Source: Vibrio coralliilyticus
GTDB taxonomy: Bacteria > Pseudomonadota > Gammaproteobacteria > Enterobacterales > Vibrionaceae
Reading direction: 5' to 3'
Assembly (NCBI RefSeq): GCF_024449095.1
Contig: NZ_CP024627.1
Span: 1,178,001-1,242,000, forward strand
DNA: 64,000 nt
Shown: positions 25,240 through 34,479 of the stretch, in pieces
Numbering within the stretch: position 1 is the first letter of the stretch
Layout of the letters: every line of letters begins with the position of its first letter
Translations under genes and position numbers: made by a program
Notes under the pieces: model-generated
Databases searched by the model: none
What the model saw: only the letters and a program-made list of their open reading frames with translations
What the model was told of the DNA's origin: nothing

Positions 25240-28047
25240 TTAGCTATTGACCAGTGTTAGGCCACTCGGCAGTGCATCACCAAAGACTCGCTTCGATTCG
25301 CTCTCAGACAGCTCTTTGACTTCTTCAACCAGTGATAACCAAGACTCAGGCACTTTGCTTTGCTTCAGCTTAGTGAGAACTTGTTCACGGTAGTCGTCAG
25401 AAATATCGAATAGGCGGTCACCCGTCTTACGACAAATCATTACTGCTGCGAAAGCGATCATTGGCTCTTTGTGCCAGTTTTGTTCCAATAGCTTAGGCAA
25501 CCACTGTTCAGCTTGCTCGCGAGGTATAACACTATGTTGGCTACCATAAAGAGGTGTTCGTGAAGCGAGTCGCCCTAGAGCCCACCAGTGCGCTTGCTCG
25601 AACTGATTATGATTAATCGCTTTACTCATAAACCAGCTTGCGAGTAGCACTTTGTCTTCGACTTCTAACTGCTCCAAGGAGGCCGCAAGGCGTACCATGG
25701 ACTCGTAACCCATTTCTTGTGCCGCTTTGGCTGATTGTGGGTTTTTCATTGCACCCGGATGAAGGTATTTAGCCATGTCCGCCAAGATGGTTTCTTGCTG
25801 CTCTTGGCTAAGACCACCTGCAACACGACGCCAAAAGACCCACCAATCCGTCCAACCTTGGTGGTTTTTAAACTGGATACCTTGCTGATAAAGCCCCCAT
25901 ACCTGCTCGATACGCCATGAATCCGTAGCGTCACCGAACCCTGGTCTTAAAGAGAAGCCAGCTAAACGCAGCCAGTTTTTCTCGTGTGGTTCAGAGCGGC
26001 GGCGACGCTTTCGACCTTGAGCAAACGTATCAAACAGTTGGCGTAGAGTGGTGAAGTCCCATTCGTCGCGCTTGCCAAGTTTCTTTTCTAGATCTTTAGC
26101 TAGGGTTTTTATCTCTTTACCATCAGCGCTTTTCTTATTGCCACTGTAAAGTCGACCGATCAGTTCTTTACACTCATTCAGACGAGGGTGAAGTTCAACC
26201 TGATCCTCTTCTTCGGCCTGCTTGTTGCGAACTTCAAACTCTAACTGCCAGCGCTTGTTGTCGTCTTCTGCACTGACGCATTCCATTTTCAGTGTGCCGA
26301 CTTCAGTCAACTGACACGCCAGTTGCACTTCAACACGCTCTTTTTGGTTGGCGTGCAGCTCGGCCCCTTCGCCTTCAAGGGTGGTGATGTAAGGTGGCAG
26401 AGGAGCAAACAAATCTGGGTCAACATCAACCATTACGCCGTTTTGAATGGCGGTGTTTTGGCTTAATGTATCGTGAGTCGATGTCAAAAGGTTAAAGCGT
26501 ACTGGCTCACCAAGCGTTAACGAAAAGCGACGTCCACTGAGGCGAATTTCGTTGCCTTCTTCTGTCCCTTTCGCCAGCAAGCAAAGCGCTTTACCCATCT
26601 TGTTCTTTTCTTGCAGGTGCAAAAAGTAAGAACGTGCGGCACCACCACCGATCTTGAGTTGTGCCCCGCGACGCGCTTTACCAAATGCAACAGCACCGAG
26701 GGCCACAGACCAATCTGGGTGTGGGTTATCCAGCACGGTGACAGGATCTCCGCGCCAATCAGAAAGCAACGTGGTGACACGCTCTGTGACCAATTCACTG
26801 TTGAATACACCACCATTAAGCAGTATTCCAACGGGGATAGCATTTTGTTTGTCATCTTCAATGCCAAGCGCGGCGCGAGAGACCTGTTGATGCTGAGTTA
26901 AAAATTCGGCGACGTGCTTACTCACTGCCGGGTCAGCAACGTAGGGAAGACCAAACTCGACCACTGCGCTGCGGCGTTTATCTGGAACTTCACTGAAATC
27001 AGAACGCGGGAAGAAGCCATCCAAAGCAATTTGGTGCACTTCTTGTTTGCTCAGCCCAATGCTCTTTGTTCCGCCCAGCAGTTTCGAGCCGCTGCCCAGC
27101 ATGGTGATTTTTACTTCTTCTGGGGCACTCGCTGACAGCAAATCTTCTTTTGCTTTACGAGTTTGCTGAATCAGTTTAGTTAGGCTCGCAGCAGTGAGTT
27201 TTTTACTTTGATTGAAGCGGCTTTCTGCAAGGTGCGCTAATGCTAAGTCGAGGTTATCACCACCGAGCATCAGGTGTTCACCCACGCCAATGCGATCCAG
27301 TGCCAGTTCATCATTGTGGTACTTTGCTTCGATTAAACTCAAATCGGTGGTACCGCCGCCCACATCACAAACTAGGATCAGTGGTAGCTCTTTTAACTCA
27401 TCGGCTGCAGTTTGCTGGTGGCGAGCGTACCAATCGTAACAGACCGCTTGTGGCTCTTCGAGCAAGACGATTTTGTTTAAACCTGCCAGCTCAGCGGCTT
27501 CAAGCGTGAGCTTACGAGCGGTTTCATCGAACGAGGCAGGAACCGTCACAACCACATCTTGGTCTTCTAGCTTGTTGCTAGGATGACGGTAGTTCCATGC
27601 TTGGCGAATGTGGTTGAGGTAGCTTGCGCTGGCAATCACGGGGGAGACTTTATCCACGTCTTGCGCACCAGCCCAAGGAAGAATGTCTGAACTACGATCC
27701 ACTGCTTGGTGCGATAGCCAGCTTTTTGCACTGGAGACCTGACGCCCTTCTACCTTCGCACCTAATTCACGAGCCCATTCACCCACGATCACATGACTAA
27801 TGTCGCCGGAAACGGGTTCGTTTTCCCATGGGAGTGTTATGTCAGCAGGGGAGATTTGACCAACCGCAGGATGGTAACGGAAAGAGGGCAGTAATGGTTT
27901 ACGAACCACTTCACCCGGACCAATCAATTGGTCGATGTCGAATAGGGATACTTCGGATTGTTCAAGGTTGTCGGTGATTTCACAATACGCCACCACAGTG
28001 TTTGTGGTGCCAAGGTCAATACCAACAAGAAAACGAGGAGATGCCAT
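25240..28047 (-). CDS. divergent Hsp70 with long C-terminal extension
   Basis: A 935-residue Hsp70-family ATPase. The actin-like nucleotide-binding domain opens with FLVGIDLGTTNTVVAYC, has VTVPASFDETARKLTLEAA, LLEEPQAVCYDWY and the phosphate-2 loop VCDVGGGTTDLSL. A beta-sandwich region (to about 600) replaces the classic DnaK substrate domain. A helical extension of about 330 residues from 605 on resembles DUF3731, a domain known to follow Hsp70 ATPases. It is not DnaK or HscA. It is last in an operon with another Hsp70 and a DUF2760 protein; a hairpin at 28068-28093 lies between the two Hsp70 genes. Client and function are unknown. Cytoplasmic. Confidence 0.88.
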   Translation of the reverse strand: MASPRFLVGIDLGTTNTVVAYCEITDNLEQSEVSLFDIDQLIGPGEVVRKPLLPSFRYHPAVGQISPADITLPWENEPVSGDISHVIVGEWARELGAKVEGRQVSSAKSWLSHQAVDRSSDILPWAGAQDVDKVSPVIASASYLNHIRQAWNYRHPSNKLEDQDVVVTVPASFDETARKLTLEAAELAGLNKIVLLEEPQAVCYDWYARHQQTAADELKELPLILVCDVGGGTTDLSLIEAKYHNDELALDRIGVGEHLMLGGDNLDLALAHLAESRFNQSKKLTAASLTKLIQQTRKAKEDLLSASAPEEVKITMLGSGSKLLGGTKSIGLSKQEVHQIALDGFFPRSDFSEVPDKRRSAVVEFGLPYVADPAVSKHVAEFLTQHQQVSRAALGIEDDKQNAIPVGILLNGGVFNSELVTERVTTLLSDWRGDPVTVLDNPHPDWSVALGAVAFGKARRGAQLKIGGGAARSYFLHLQEKNKMGKALCLLAKGTEEGNEIRLSGRRFSLTLGEPVRFNLLTSTHDTLSQNTAIQNGVMVDVDPDLFAPLPPYITTLEGEGAELHANQKERVEVQLACQLTEVGTLKMECVSAEDDNKRWQLEFEVRNKQAEEEDQVELHPRLNECKELIGRLYSGNKKSADGKEIKTLAKDLEKKLGKRDEWDFTTLRQLFDTFAQGRKRRRRSEPHEKNWLRLAGFSLRPGFGDATDSWRIEQVWGLYQQGIQFKNHQGWTDWWVFWRRVAGGLSQEQQETILADMAKYLHPGAMKNPQSAKAAQEMGYESMVRLAASLEQLEVEDKVLLASWFMSKAINHNQFEQAHWWALGRLASRTPLYGSQHSVIPREQAEQWLPKLLEQNWHKEPMIAFAAVMICRKTGDRLFDISDDYREQVLTKLKQSKVPESWLSLVEEVKELSESESKRVFGDALPSGLTLVNS

Positions 28048-28065
28048 ACAAACCTTCGTGTATTT

Positions 28066-28093
28066 AAAAACGGCACCCGATTGGATGCCGTTT
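28066..28093 (-). terminator. terminator-like hairpin between the two hsp70 genes
   Basis: Read on the minus strand: stem AAACGGCA / TGCCGTTT with a ten-base loop and a run of five T, in the 55-base gap between the Hsp70 genes. It may attenuate transcription into the distal gene or mark an RNA processing end. Confidence 0.6.
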
Positions 28094-28102
28094 GATTTCT
28101 AT

Positions 28103-30037
28103 TTATTCTTCTTCGTTTGAGTCGCTTTTCGCGTCTTCGCGCACATCGAACTCAACATGCCACTTTTGACCGTTATCAGCGGCAATGGCTTCTAAGTAAA
28201 GCGTACCCAGCTCTGTGACGCGAGAAGCTAGAGTTACTGGAACCACTTCACCTTCACGACGACCTTCAGATACAGGTAGCGTTACTTGAATTTCTGGAAG
28301 CTCTTCAAGCTCTTCTGGTGCCCAGTAGTCTAGGTGAGTACCTGCTAGGTCATCACGACGAACGGTTGAGCCGAAGAATTGGAAGTTAACTGGCTGACCG
28401 ATGATCAAACCAAACTCTTGGCTTGGTACGTCAACACTTGAGCCTTCTTCCATACCAAATGGTGCGACACAAAGTGCTTCCATTGGAGGCGCCATGCCCG
28501 GAATCGCTGGCATCGCACTTTCGATACCCACGTAGTAAGCCGAAGCAATACCACCGCGGATACGAACGCCTTGTCCACGACGCACAGAGCCGTAGTAAGC
28601 CGCACCGCTAGCAACTGCAAGGTCTAGATCCACACCTGTTAGGCGTTTTGCCATGTCAGTATCTGCTTCAATTAGCCATTCGTTGATCGTGTCTTCTAGA
28701 CGAGTTGCTAGAAGTTTCGATTTCAGAACACCACCGTTGAATAGGATTGCGGTGGGCTTGATGAAGTCAGCTGATTGCTCTGTATCAGCACCTGGCATAC
28801 CCGGCATGTTAGCGAATGGGTTGAAATCTTGAGTTGCTTCTGTGCCACCATTTCCTGAAGTAGAAAGGGCATTAGCTTGTTTAGACAGGAACGCAGCGAT
28901 GTGACGAGTAATGCCTGCATCTTGTGCGTAAGGTAGCCCCATTTGCGTTAGTGCACCACGGTTACGTTGAACAGGGTGGTCCGTAATCGCAACTTGAGGG
29001 AAGAAACCGTCAACCAGTGTTTGCTGTACTTCTTCTTGAGTCAGTTCTGTTTTCAACGTTGCGCCAAGCAGTTTAGAACCGCGGCTTGGTACTACGATTG
29101 GCACTGACTGCAGCTCGCTGTCGTTCAATAGTGCTTCTTTCGCGTCACGACATGCGTGCGTCATTGCCTGAACTTGCCATGGCTGTAGCTCTTTGCCTTC
29201 TTGCGCTAGCTTCATCTTCAAGCGGTACGCAAGTGCGAGGTCCATGTTGTCACCGCCAAGTAGGATGTGTTCACCTACCGCGATACGGTTCAGAGTTAGG
29301 TTACCGCCGTCTTCAGTGACTTCCACCAAAGAAAGGTCAGTGGTACCACCACCGATATCGACCACAAGTACGATGTCGCCAACTTCAACTTGGTCGCGCC
29401 ATTTGTCGTTGCTGTTATCGATCCAGTTGTAAAGCGCAGCTTGTGGCTCTTCTAGAAGCGTTAGGTGCACAAAACCAATGTTGCGTGCTGCTTCTGCAGT
29501 GAGATCGCGAGCTGCAGGATCAAAAGAAGCAGGAACCGTAATAGTCACGTCTTGATCGGCAAGGTTGTGATTTGGATTCGCGTGATTCCAAGCGTCTTTT
29601 AGGTGCTCTAGGTAAAGTTCTGTCGCGCGAAGAGGGGATACTTTTTCCACTTCTTCTGGGCTACCCGCTGGCAGGAAAGCATCACGACGGTTCACACCTG
29701 AGTGACAAAGCCAAGATTTGGCACTGGCAACAAGACGAATTGGTGTTTTAGAGCCTAGGTTACGTGCAATAGCACCAACCAGCGCTTTTGGCTCGCTCGA
29801 CCACGGAAGAACGCGTGATTGCGGGTTCATTTCGTGCTCATGTGGTTGGTATAGAAAAGAGCCTAATTGGCTGCGAGTCTCTACTGTACCGGGCGCAGTG
29901 AGCTGTGGAATCGGCATCACTTCAACTTGCGCATCTTCATTGTGCGTGTCGATAAAAGACATCACACAGTGTGTTGTGCCTAAGTCGATACCAACACTGA
30001 ATTTAGGCGTGTCAGTCGCTGTGTTGTGGTGTTCCAT
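28103..30037 (-). CDS. divergent Hsp70 family protein
   Basis: A 644-residue Hsp70-like ATPase, shorter than its neighbour. Its nucleotide-binding domain has FSVGIDLGTTHCVMSFID, VTITVPASFDPAARDLTAEAA, LLEEPQAALYNWID and LVVDIGGGTTDLSLVE. A short low-complexity insert lies near residues 393-420 (STSGNGGTE, FANMPGMPG). The C-terminal beta domain ends in an acidic tail with no DnaK-like lid. Its ATG overlaps the stop of the DUF2760 gene by one base (TAATG), so the two are co-translated. The pair of different Hsp70s suggests a hetero-complex, which is inference. I see no J-domain protein or GrpE in the operon. Confidence 0.88.
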   Translation of the reverse strand: MEHHNTATDTPKFSVGIDLGTTHCVMSFIDTHNEDAQVEVMPIPQLTAPGTVETRSQLGSFLYQPHEHEMNPQSRVLPWSSEPKALVGAIARNLGSKTPIRLVASAKSWLCHSGVNRRDAFLPAGSPEEVEKVSPLRATELYLEHLKDAWNHANPNHNLADQDVTITVPASFDPAARDLTAEAARNIGFVHLTLLEEPQAALYNWIDNSNDKWRDQVEVGDIVLVVDIGGGTTDLSLVEVTEDGGNLTLNRIAVGEHILLGGDNMDLALAYRLKMKLAQEGKELQPWQVQAMTHACRDAKEALLNDSELQSVPIVVPSRGSKLLGATLKTELTQEEVQQTLVDGFFPQVAITDHPVQRNRGALTQMGLPYAQDAGITRHIAAFLSKQANALSTSGNGGTEATQDFNPFANMPGMPGADTEQSADFIKPTAILFNGGVLKSKLLATRLEDTINEWLIEADTDMAKRLTGVDLDLAVASGAAYYGSVRRGQGVRIRGGIASAYYVGIESAMPAIPGMAPPMEALCVAPFGMEEGSSVDVPSQEFGLIIGQPVNFQFFGSTVRRDDLAGTHLDYWAPEELEELPEIQVTLPVSEGRREGEVVPVTLASRVTELGTLYLEAIAADNGQKWHVEFDVREDAKSDSNEEE

Positions 30038-30669
30038 TACAGCTCCACCTCGGCAGGTGCAATAATAGAAGCGTCGTAGTTTTCAGCAAGTTTCGGTAGA
30101 TTCATTTCACGTGCTTTCCAGCCTTTATGAATTAAGGTGCCATTAAAAGGTGCACTTCCTGTCACATTACCGGTTAGGCGAATCTCCTGCGAGTTAAAGC
30201 CGTCTTCAATCGTAATACGAGTGTCTTCATCTTCATTACGGATATGCTCAAGCGAAACGTAATCGTTCAGCACTTTCTGCCCCCCCGTGTGGATAACTCG
30301 AGCGGCCGCGCCGACTTCTTCATCAGAGAATGAGGTTAGGTCTTCTTTTAGGAAGTCAATCAGACGAGCTTCTTGTTGCATGATAGAAAGTAGCTGCATA
30401 GCAGAGTCTGTTGAAGCGGTTGCAAGTTTTGATTCAACTTCTACAACACGCTCTACGACTTTCTCTACTTCGACTACTTTTTCTACTTCAACGATCTTCT
30501 CAACTGGCTTCTCAACTTCGACGACTTTCTCAACGGGCTTTTCAACCACTTTCTCGACGACTTTAGATTTGCGTGATACCGCAATCAGAAGTAAAAGGAC
30601 GCTTGATGCCGTTAGGCCAGCGTGCAGCATATCGAACGTTTGAGGGATCATTTGTAAATCGAACGTCAT
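30037..30669 (-). CDS. DUF2760 membrane-anchored protein with VEK repeats
   Basis: A 210-residue protein. Residues 12-32 are a probable membrane helix (LHAGLTASSVLLLLIAV). Residues 37-80 are a highly repetitive charged segment built from VVEK, PVEK and VEVEK units, likely an extended helix or coiled coil. Residues 85-210 match DUF2760 (LLSIMQQEARLIDFLKEDL, IRLTGNVTG, and the C-terminal IIAPAEVEL). It is the first gene of a DUF2760/Hsp70/Hsp70 operon. I infer that it tethers the Hsp70 partner(s) to the inner membrane; the family has no established function. Confidence 0.8.
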   Translation of the reverse strand: MTFDLQMIPQTFDMLHAGLTASSVLLLLIAVSRKSKVVEKVVEKPVEKVVEVEKPVEKIVEVEKVVEVEKVVERVVEVESKLATASTDSAMQLLSIMQQEARLIDFLKEDLTSFSDEEVGAAARVIHTGGQKVLNDYVSLEHIRNEDEDTRITIEDGFNSQEIRLTGNVTGSAPFNGTLIHKGWKAREMNLPKLAENYDASIIAPAEVEL

Positions 30670-30978
30670 GACATTTCTCTTAATTGATGGAAGAAATAGC
30701 AGTCACACCTGAGTGCTATTGTCGTAATTATTGGGTTAAATTGGGGCAAATATTATCACATTCAAGTCAACAGGCCTTCAGAAAAGAGGCAGTAACAGGC
30801 CTGATTGATTTGTTTTTAGGCATTTTGAGTCACACTATAGGTAAGTTGACCAAAATTAGGTGGTGAGTTCGACACAAGATTGCGGAAGAACTGCGCAACC
30901 AACTCGGTGTGATTCGAGTTTTAGCTTCAACTGAGGTAGAATTCGGCGCTTTATCAGAAAACAAAACATAGGCGAGCA
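30670..30978. other. intergenic region between DUF2760 operon and exonuclease gene
   Basis: About 309 bases between divergent genes. No supported gene is seen; a short open frame at 30684-30866 has no ribosome-binding site or recognisable product. It must hold promoters for both directions, but I could not place either with confidence. Confidence 0.5.
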
Positions 30979-31509
30979 ATGAACCATAACCGTATAGTTT
31001 GTTTCGATTTGGAAATGTGCTGTTGGAATGAAAACGGTGTCGGTACTACTGGTGAAATCATCGAAGTCGGACTGGCGGAAATTGATCTTGTCAAAGGCGA
31101 GATCGTCAAACGTGCTCAGTACTATGTGAAACCAGAACAAGATGAAGTGTCCCTGTTTTGTTCTCAACTAACGGGTATTACGCCGCGTAAAATTGAGAAA
31201 CAGGGTCGCCCGCTCGAAGAAGTGCTCAAGTCGATGATCAAAAACTTCGGCGGCGCGAATAAAATTTACGCCTCATGGGGTAGAGACGATCTGATCTTAG
31301 CGCAAGAATGTCAGGATAAAGGCATTGAAATGCCGTTTAAAGAGTTCATTAACTTAGCTACTCTGTATCGCATCCAGCATCGCCTTAAAGATAAACGCAT
31401 TGGCCACAAGGCCGCTCAGGAAGCGCAAAATATTGACTGGGAAGGACGACAGCACTCTGGATACGTTGACGCCTATAATCTCGCTAAATTAGCGTTAACC
31501 ATGCTTTAG
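30979..31509 (+). CDS. Eri1/KapD-like DEDDh 3'-5' exonuclease
   Basis: A 176-residue protein of the DEDDh exonuclease superfamily. The first acidic pair is in IVCFDLEMCCW, then EIIEVGLAEID, a middle Asp in ASWGRDDLILAQEC, and the final His/Asp in HSGYVDAYNLAKLAL. The FDLEM and CSQLTGIT patterns resemble Eri1/KapD-like RNA exonucleases rather than DnaQ or oligoribonuclease. It is probably a cytoplasmic RNA exonuclease, and stands alone on the plus strand. Confidence 0.82.
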   Translation: MNHNRIVCFDLEMCCWNENGVGTTGEIIEVGLAEIDLVKGEIVKRAQYYVKPEQDEVSLFCSQLTGITPRKIEKQGRPLEEVLKSMIKNFGGANKIYASWGRDDLILAQECQDKGIEMPFKEFINLATLYRIQHRLKDKRIGHKAAQEAQNIDWEGRQHSGYVDAYNLAKLALTML

Positions 31510-31551
31510 TGGCGGAAAGTTGGCCTTAGGCTGTCGTCATGGTGGCTTAGG

Positions 31552-32007
31552 TTAGCCGTTATTATTCTCAATCACCTGCAATTTGGCGCGAATAAACTCG
31601 CTGTGATCGACATAGAGCAATTCTGCGGCTTTGCGAATAACAGCATCTTCAAGTGGATCAATGTTTCCGTCAGCGTGCGCAACTTCCCACATCGCTTTAA
31701 TAAGGTCAAACCGAGTATTCTGACTGAGTTCTCTTAACTGTGAAGTAAAGTCATACAAAGAGGCAGACTCTTTACTTTTTATCGCAGCACGTTCGAGGAG
31801 AGAAGACGCTTCAGGTTGACTGATATTTAGAAGACGAGTGAGCAATTGACACTTGGCCTCAGTCTCGGCGCCAATGATTTGGTGATCAGCACCGGAGACT
31901 TCGCAGAGCAAACAGGCGATGGCAAGATTTGGGTCTGTCTCTACGTGTTTTCCGAGATCTTGACCGTCGATAAGTTGTTTAAATAGAGTTGTGATGGAAT
32001 TCAGCAT
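31552..32007 (-). CDS. TerB-like family protein
   Basis: A 151-residue all-helical protein of the TerB-like (tellurite-resistance TerB/DjlA N-domain) family: NLAIACLLCEVSGADHQI, then FDLIKAMWEVAHADGNIDPLEDAVIRKAAELLYV. The paired D-x-x-I/G-N-I-D motifs are typical acidic, possibly metal-binding sites. No other ter genes are nearby, so tellurite resistance should not be assumed. It is 78 bases downstream of the PhoD-like gene, same strand, and may be part of the same transcript. Confidence 0.82.
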   Translation of the reverse strand: MLNSITTLFKQLIDGQDLGKHVETDPNLAIACLLCEVSGADHQIIGAETEAKCQLLTRLLNISQPEASSLLERAAIKSKESASLYDFTSQLRELSQNTRFDLIKAMWEVAHADGNIDPLEDAVIRKAAELLYVDHSEFIRAKLQVIENNNG

Positions 32008-32085
32008 GTGACGCGCCTCAAATTTGTTTCCTAGTTCTATAGATAGTGATGATGTGAAGCAAGCACAAGTCTCTTTACAAAAAGA

Positions 32086-33993
32086 TTACTTTTCTCCTAT
32101 CGGTGGAAAATCAATTTCTTTGCCATCTCCCGTTAATATCGAGATCCGTTTAGGTTTACCGTTGTCATCCAGCTTTACTTCGCCGATGGCGCTGGCATTG
32201 ACCAAACGACGGGCTCCTTCGGTATTGGGATCCCGCTTTTTGATTTTCAGACGTTTACGTTTAGTCAGAAAGTTGAGTGGTGAGCGTGGGGAATAGAGTA
32301 GCCTATCCAGATGGTCACACACTGCTAATAAAGGCTCAGGGAACTGACTTTTAAAGCCGCTACAGGTGATCTGATAAATATTGGGGCTAGAGCGTCGAAA
32401 ACGGAGTTTTATATCGTACGCAAATGAGTAATGGACATCACCTGACAAAATAACAAAGTTTGCAGGTGTTTTCGTGTGAGTAAAAATGCTCAATAGCGTA
32501 TTTGCACTGCCAGGGTGTGCCATCCAGTTTTCTGCATCAATCACTAGTGGTTGACCAAGCATGGTCATGCCTTTTTGCAGAGCTTCGATAAACTTGACGC
32601 CAAACATGGGGGCTGCGGATACGACAATCACTTTATCTTGATGCATTAGCTCTTGCTGAAACTCTATTAGTGCTTCCCAATCCATTAAACCAGAGGGTTT
32701 GTTCATTCTTGATTCTGAACGCCACCTTCGTGTGCGGGTGTCCAGAACGACAACTTTAGGTGAAGTGTGGATGGTAAAATGCCATCGCTCGAAACTGTAA
32801 AGGTAACTGATGAACTCATCTTGGTTTTGCGCTGTGGGTTGGCTTAGGTAGTTCAATGCCTCGGACAGAAACTCGTCATTGAAGTTATCCGGTTCATTTC
32901 CCCACCCTTGACACAACCAATAAGCAATCAAGCCATTGCCAATAATACGCTTAGAGAATGGGTTTTCGTATGCGGCTTTCTCCCAACCAACGGTCAGATT
33001 CCAGTCATCAGTAATATCATGATCATCGAAAATCATATAAGTCGGTATATGAGCAAGTAAGCGCTGTACTTGAGGTAAAGTGCCGATGAATGCTTCGAGT
33101 ACTTGTTTTTCTTCACGCCATTGCTGTTGCCAGCGAGGGGAAAGCGTTTGACCGCCATGGGTAAATTCTTTATCGAGCAGACGTGTCAAATTGAGGCATG
33201 GCCAAAGAGTGGGAGACCAGACCAAAATGTACATGGCTAGGAACTCAGCAAAAGTGACCAGATGATTTTCGTTTTCGCGTGAGCTGAAAATAGGGACACG
33301 GCGCTTGGGAAATAATTTGCTCAGGAATGTCCCGTCATCAACGTAGTGGGGTAGAATTTTATCTCGCCCATAAAAGCAGTCGGGATGCGCATATAGCGAC
33401 TCGGCACAATCAATGGGAGCATCAGGAAACGACTCTGATGGCAAACCAAGTATGTCGATGGTTTGTAAGATCGCATCAAGCATTGGTCCCGCTACATGAT
33501 CAGCATAGATCTGATCGCCGCTCAAGATCAGCATGTCTGGTCTCTCATTCAGAGATTGAGTGGCGACCTTATTATCCATAGTGGCGAGCGCATCTTTACT
33601 AGGATAATGCGGATTGCGGCAGGAACCATGCAGGACATAATTCGCTTTAGTCGAGATTTTAAACGTCAACTGTTCTTCGTCAGTATGCAGTAAATGCGGG
33701 TAAAGCGTGCTTAGTGGACCGAGGTGAGTCTCGAATTCATAACTAAGCGCCACATCAGTTGGAAAGTCACTTTTAAAATGCGCTAAGGTCACGAAGCAGT
33801 GTGTGCCCACCTGAATTTGCTGGCAATCAGAAAGACTGTCTTGAAAGACTACGTTGTGATCGGACGCTTGAGAAAGAATGAACTTTCCCTCTAAGGGACG
33901 ACTGGTTGCTAACCAGAAGACAAGCTCATCAGCGGTAGATTTTCTTAAAATGGGGCCAGCTAAGAGAAAGGGCAATTCAGGTGTTGGTTTCAT
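32086..33993 (-). CDS. PhoD-like alkaline phosphatase/phosphodiesterase family protein
   Basis: A 635-residue PhoD-like metallophosphatase. The blocks are YVLHGSCRNPHYPS, MLILSGDQIYADHVAG, YMIFDDHDITDDWN, then VVVSAAPMFG and FVILSGDVHYSFAYD, which carry the expected metal-binding Asp and His residues. No signal peptide or Tat motif (RR) is seen at the N-terminus, unlike secreted PhoD, so it may be cytoplasmic. Its start overlaps the stop of the upstream small gene by four bases. Confidence 0.85.
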   Translation of the reverse strand: MKPTPELPFLLAGPILRKSTADELVFWLATSRPLEGKFILSQASDHNVVFQDSLSDCQQIQVGTHCFVTLAHFKSDFPTDVALSYEFETHLGPLSTLYPHLLHTDEEQLTFKISTKANYVLHGSCRNPHYPSKDALATMDNKVATQSLNERPDMLILSGDQIYADHVAGPMLDAILQTIDILGLPSESFPDAPIDCAESLYAHPDCFYGRDKILPHYVDDGTFLSKLFPKRRVPIFSSRENENHLVTFAEFLAMYILVWSPTLWPCLNLTRLLDKEFTHGGQTLSPRWQQQWREEKQVLEAFIGTLPQVQRLLAHIPTYMIFDDHDITDDWNLTVGWEKAAYENPFSKRIIGNGLIAYWLCQGWGNEPDNFNDEFLSEALNYLSQPTAQNQDEFISYLYSFERWHFTIHTSPKVVVLDTRTRRWRSESRMNKPSGLMDWEALIEFQQELMHQDKVIVVSAAPMFGVKFIEALQKGMTMLGQPLVIDAENWMAHPGSANTLLSIFTHTKTPANFVILSGDVHYSFAYDIKLRFRRSSPNIYQITCSGFKSQFPEPLLAVCDHLDRLLYSPRSPLNFLTKRKRLKIKKRDPNTEGARRLVNASAIGEVKLDDNGKPKRISILTGDGKEIDFPPIGEK

Positions 33994-34361
33994 TGGTTCT
34001 CTGTCGGATCTTTAGGTACTTCAGGGTCTTCCAATATTTCGATGATCTCAGAACTCGACATTTCGTGACCCATGAGAAAGAGCGCCAGCATAGCATCTGC
34101 TTTGGTTTTTGTATCGGAGCTTTCGTCAAGAATTTGTTTAAATCGCTGACGAATCATGTCAACTTCGTGCTCGACAAATCCTCGACCTTCTTCCTCTCCT
34201 TGGGTTTCTTCGGGTGCGTTATCAAATTCTAAAAATAGCATGTCATTGTCGAGGTGAGTATTAACCAACCTTTCAGGAAGCCATTCTTCTCCAGTCACTA
34301 TGTGCGGATCTTGGTTTTCAGGTAATGAGTCGAGAACTTTCTTTAAATCTGATGCTTTCAC
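33990..34361 (-). CDS. acidic protein of unknown function, coupled to PhoD-like gene
   Basis: A 123-residue soluble, very acidic protein. It opens with KASDLKKVLDSLPENQDPHIVTGEEWLPERL and has a helical second half (VDMIRQRFKQILDESSDTKTKADAMLAL). No family is recognised. It overlaps the PhoD-like gene by four bases, so the two are translationally coupled and it may be a partner or regulator of that enzyme. Confidence 0.65.
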   Translation of the reverse strand: MKASDLKKVLDSLPENQDPHIVTGEEWLPERLVNTHLDNDMLFLEFDNAPEETQGEEEGRGFVEHEVDMIRQRFKQILDESSDTKTKADAMLALFLMGHEMSSSEIIEILEDPEVPKDPTENQ

Positions 34362-34479
34362 AATTTTAGAATTTAGGCGAACATGTACTCTTATATTAAC
34401 GGCGAATCGTGCTTAAAGATAAGTATTAACTTTATCGATTGATGAGAATTTGAGTCGTTCGGTCAGTTTTGGACAAAAA

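Noticed and set aside
30430..30561. Tandem-like DNA repeat considered as a CRISPR or intergenic repeat
   Set aside because: It is inside the DUF2760 coding frame and encodes VEK units; there are no spacer-separated identical repeats.
30684..30866. Short plus-strand open frame in the gap before the exonuclease gene
   Set aside because: No ribosome-binding site, no family pattern, and likely noise in an intergenic region.
31552..32007. Tellurite-resistance determinant
   Set aside because: Only one TerB-like gene is present, and no terA, terC, terD or other ter genes are adjacent.
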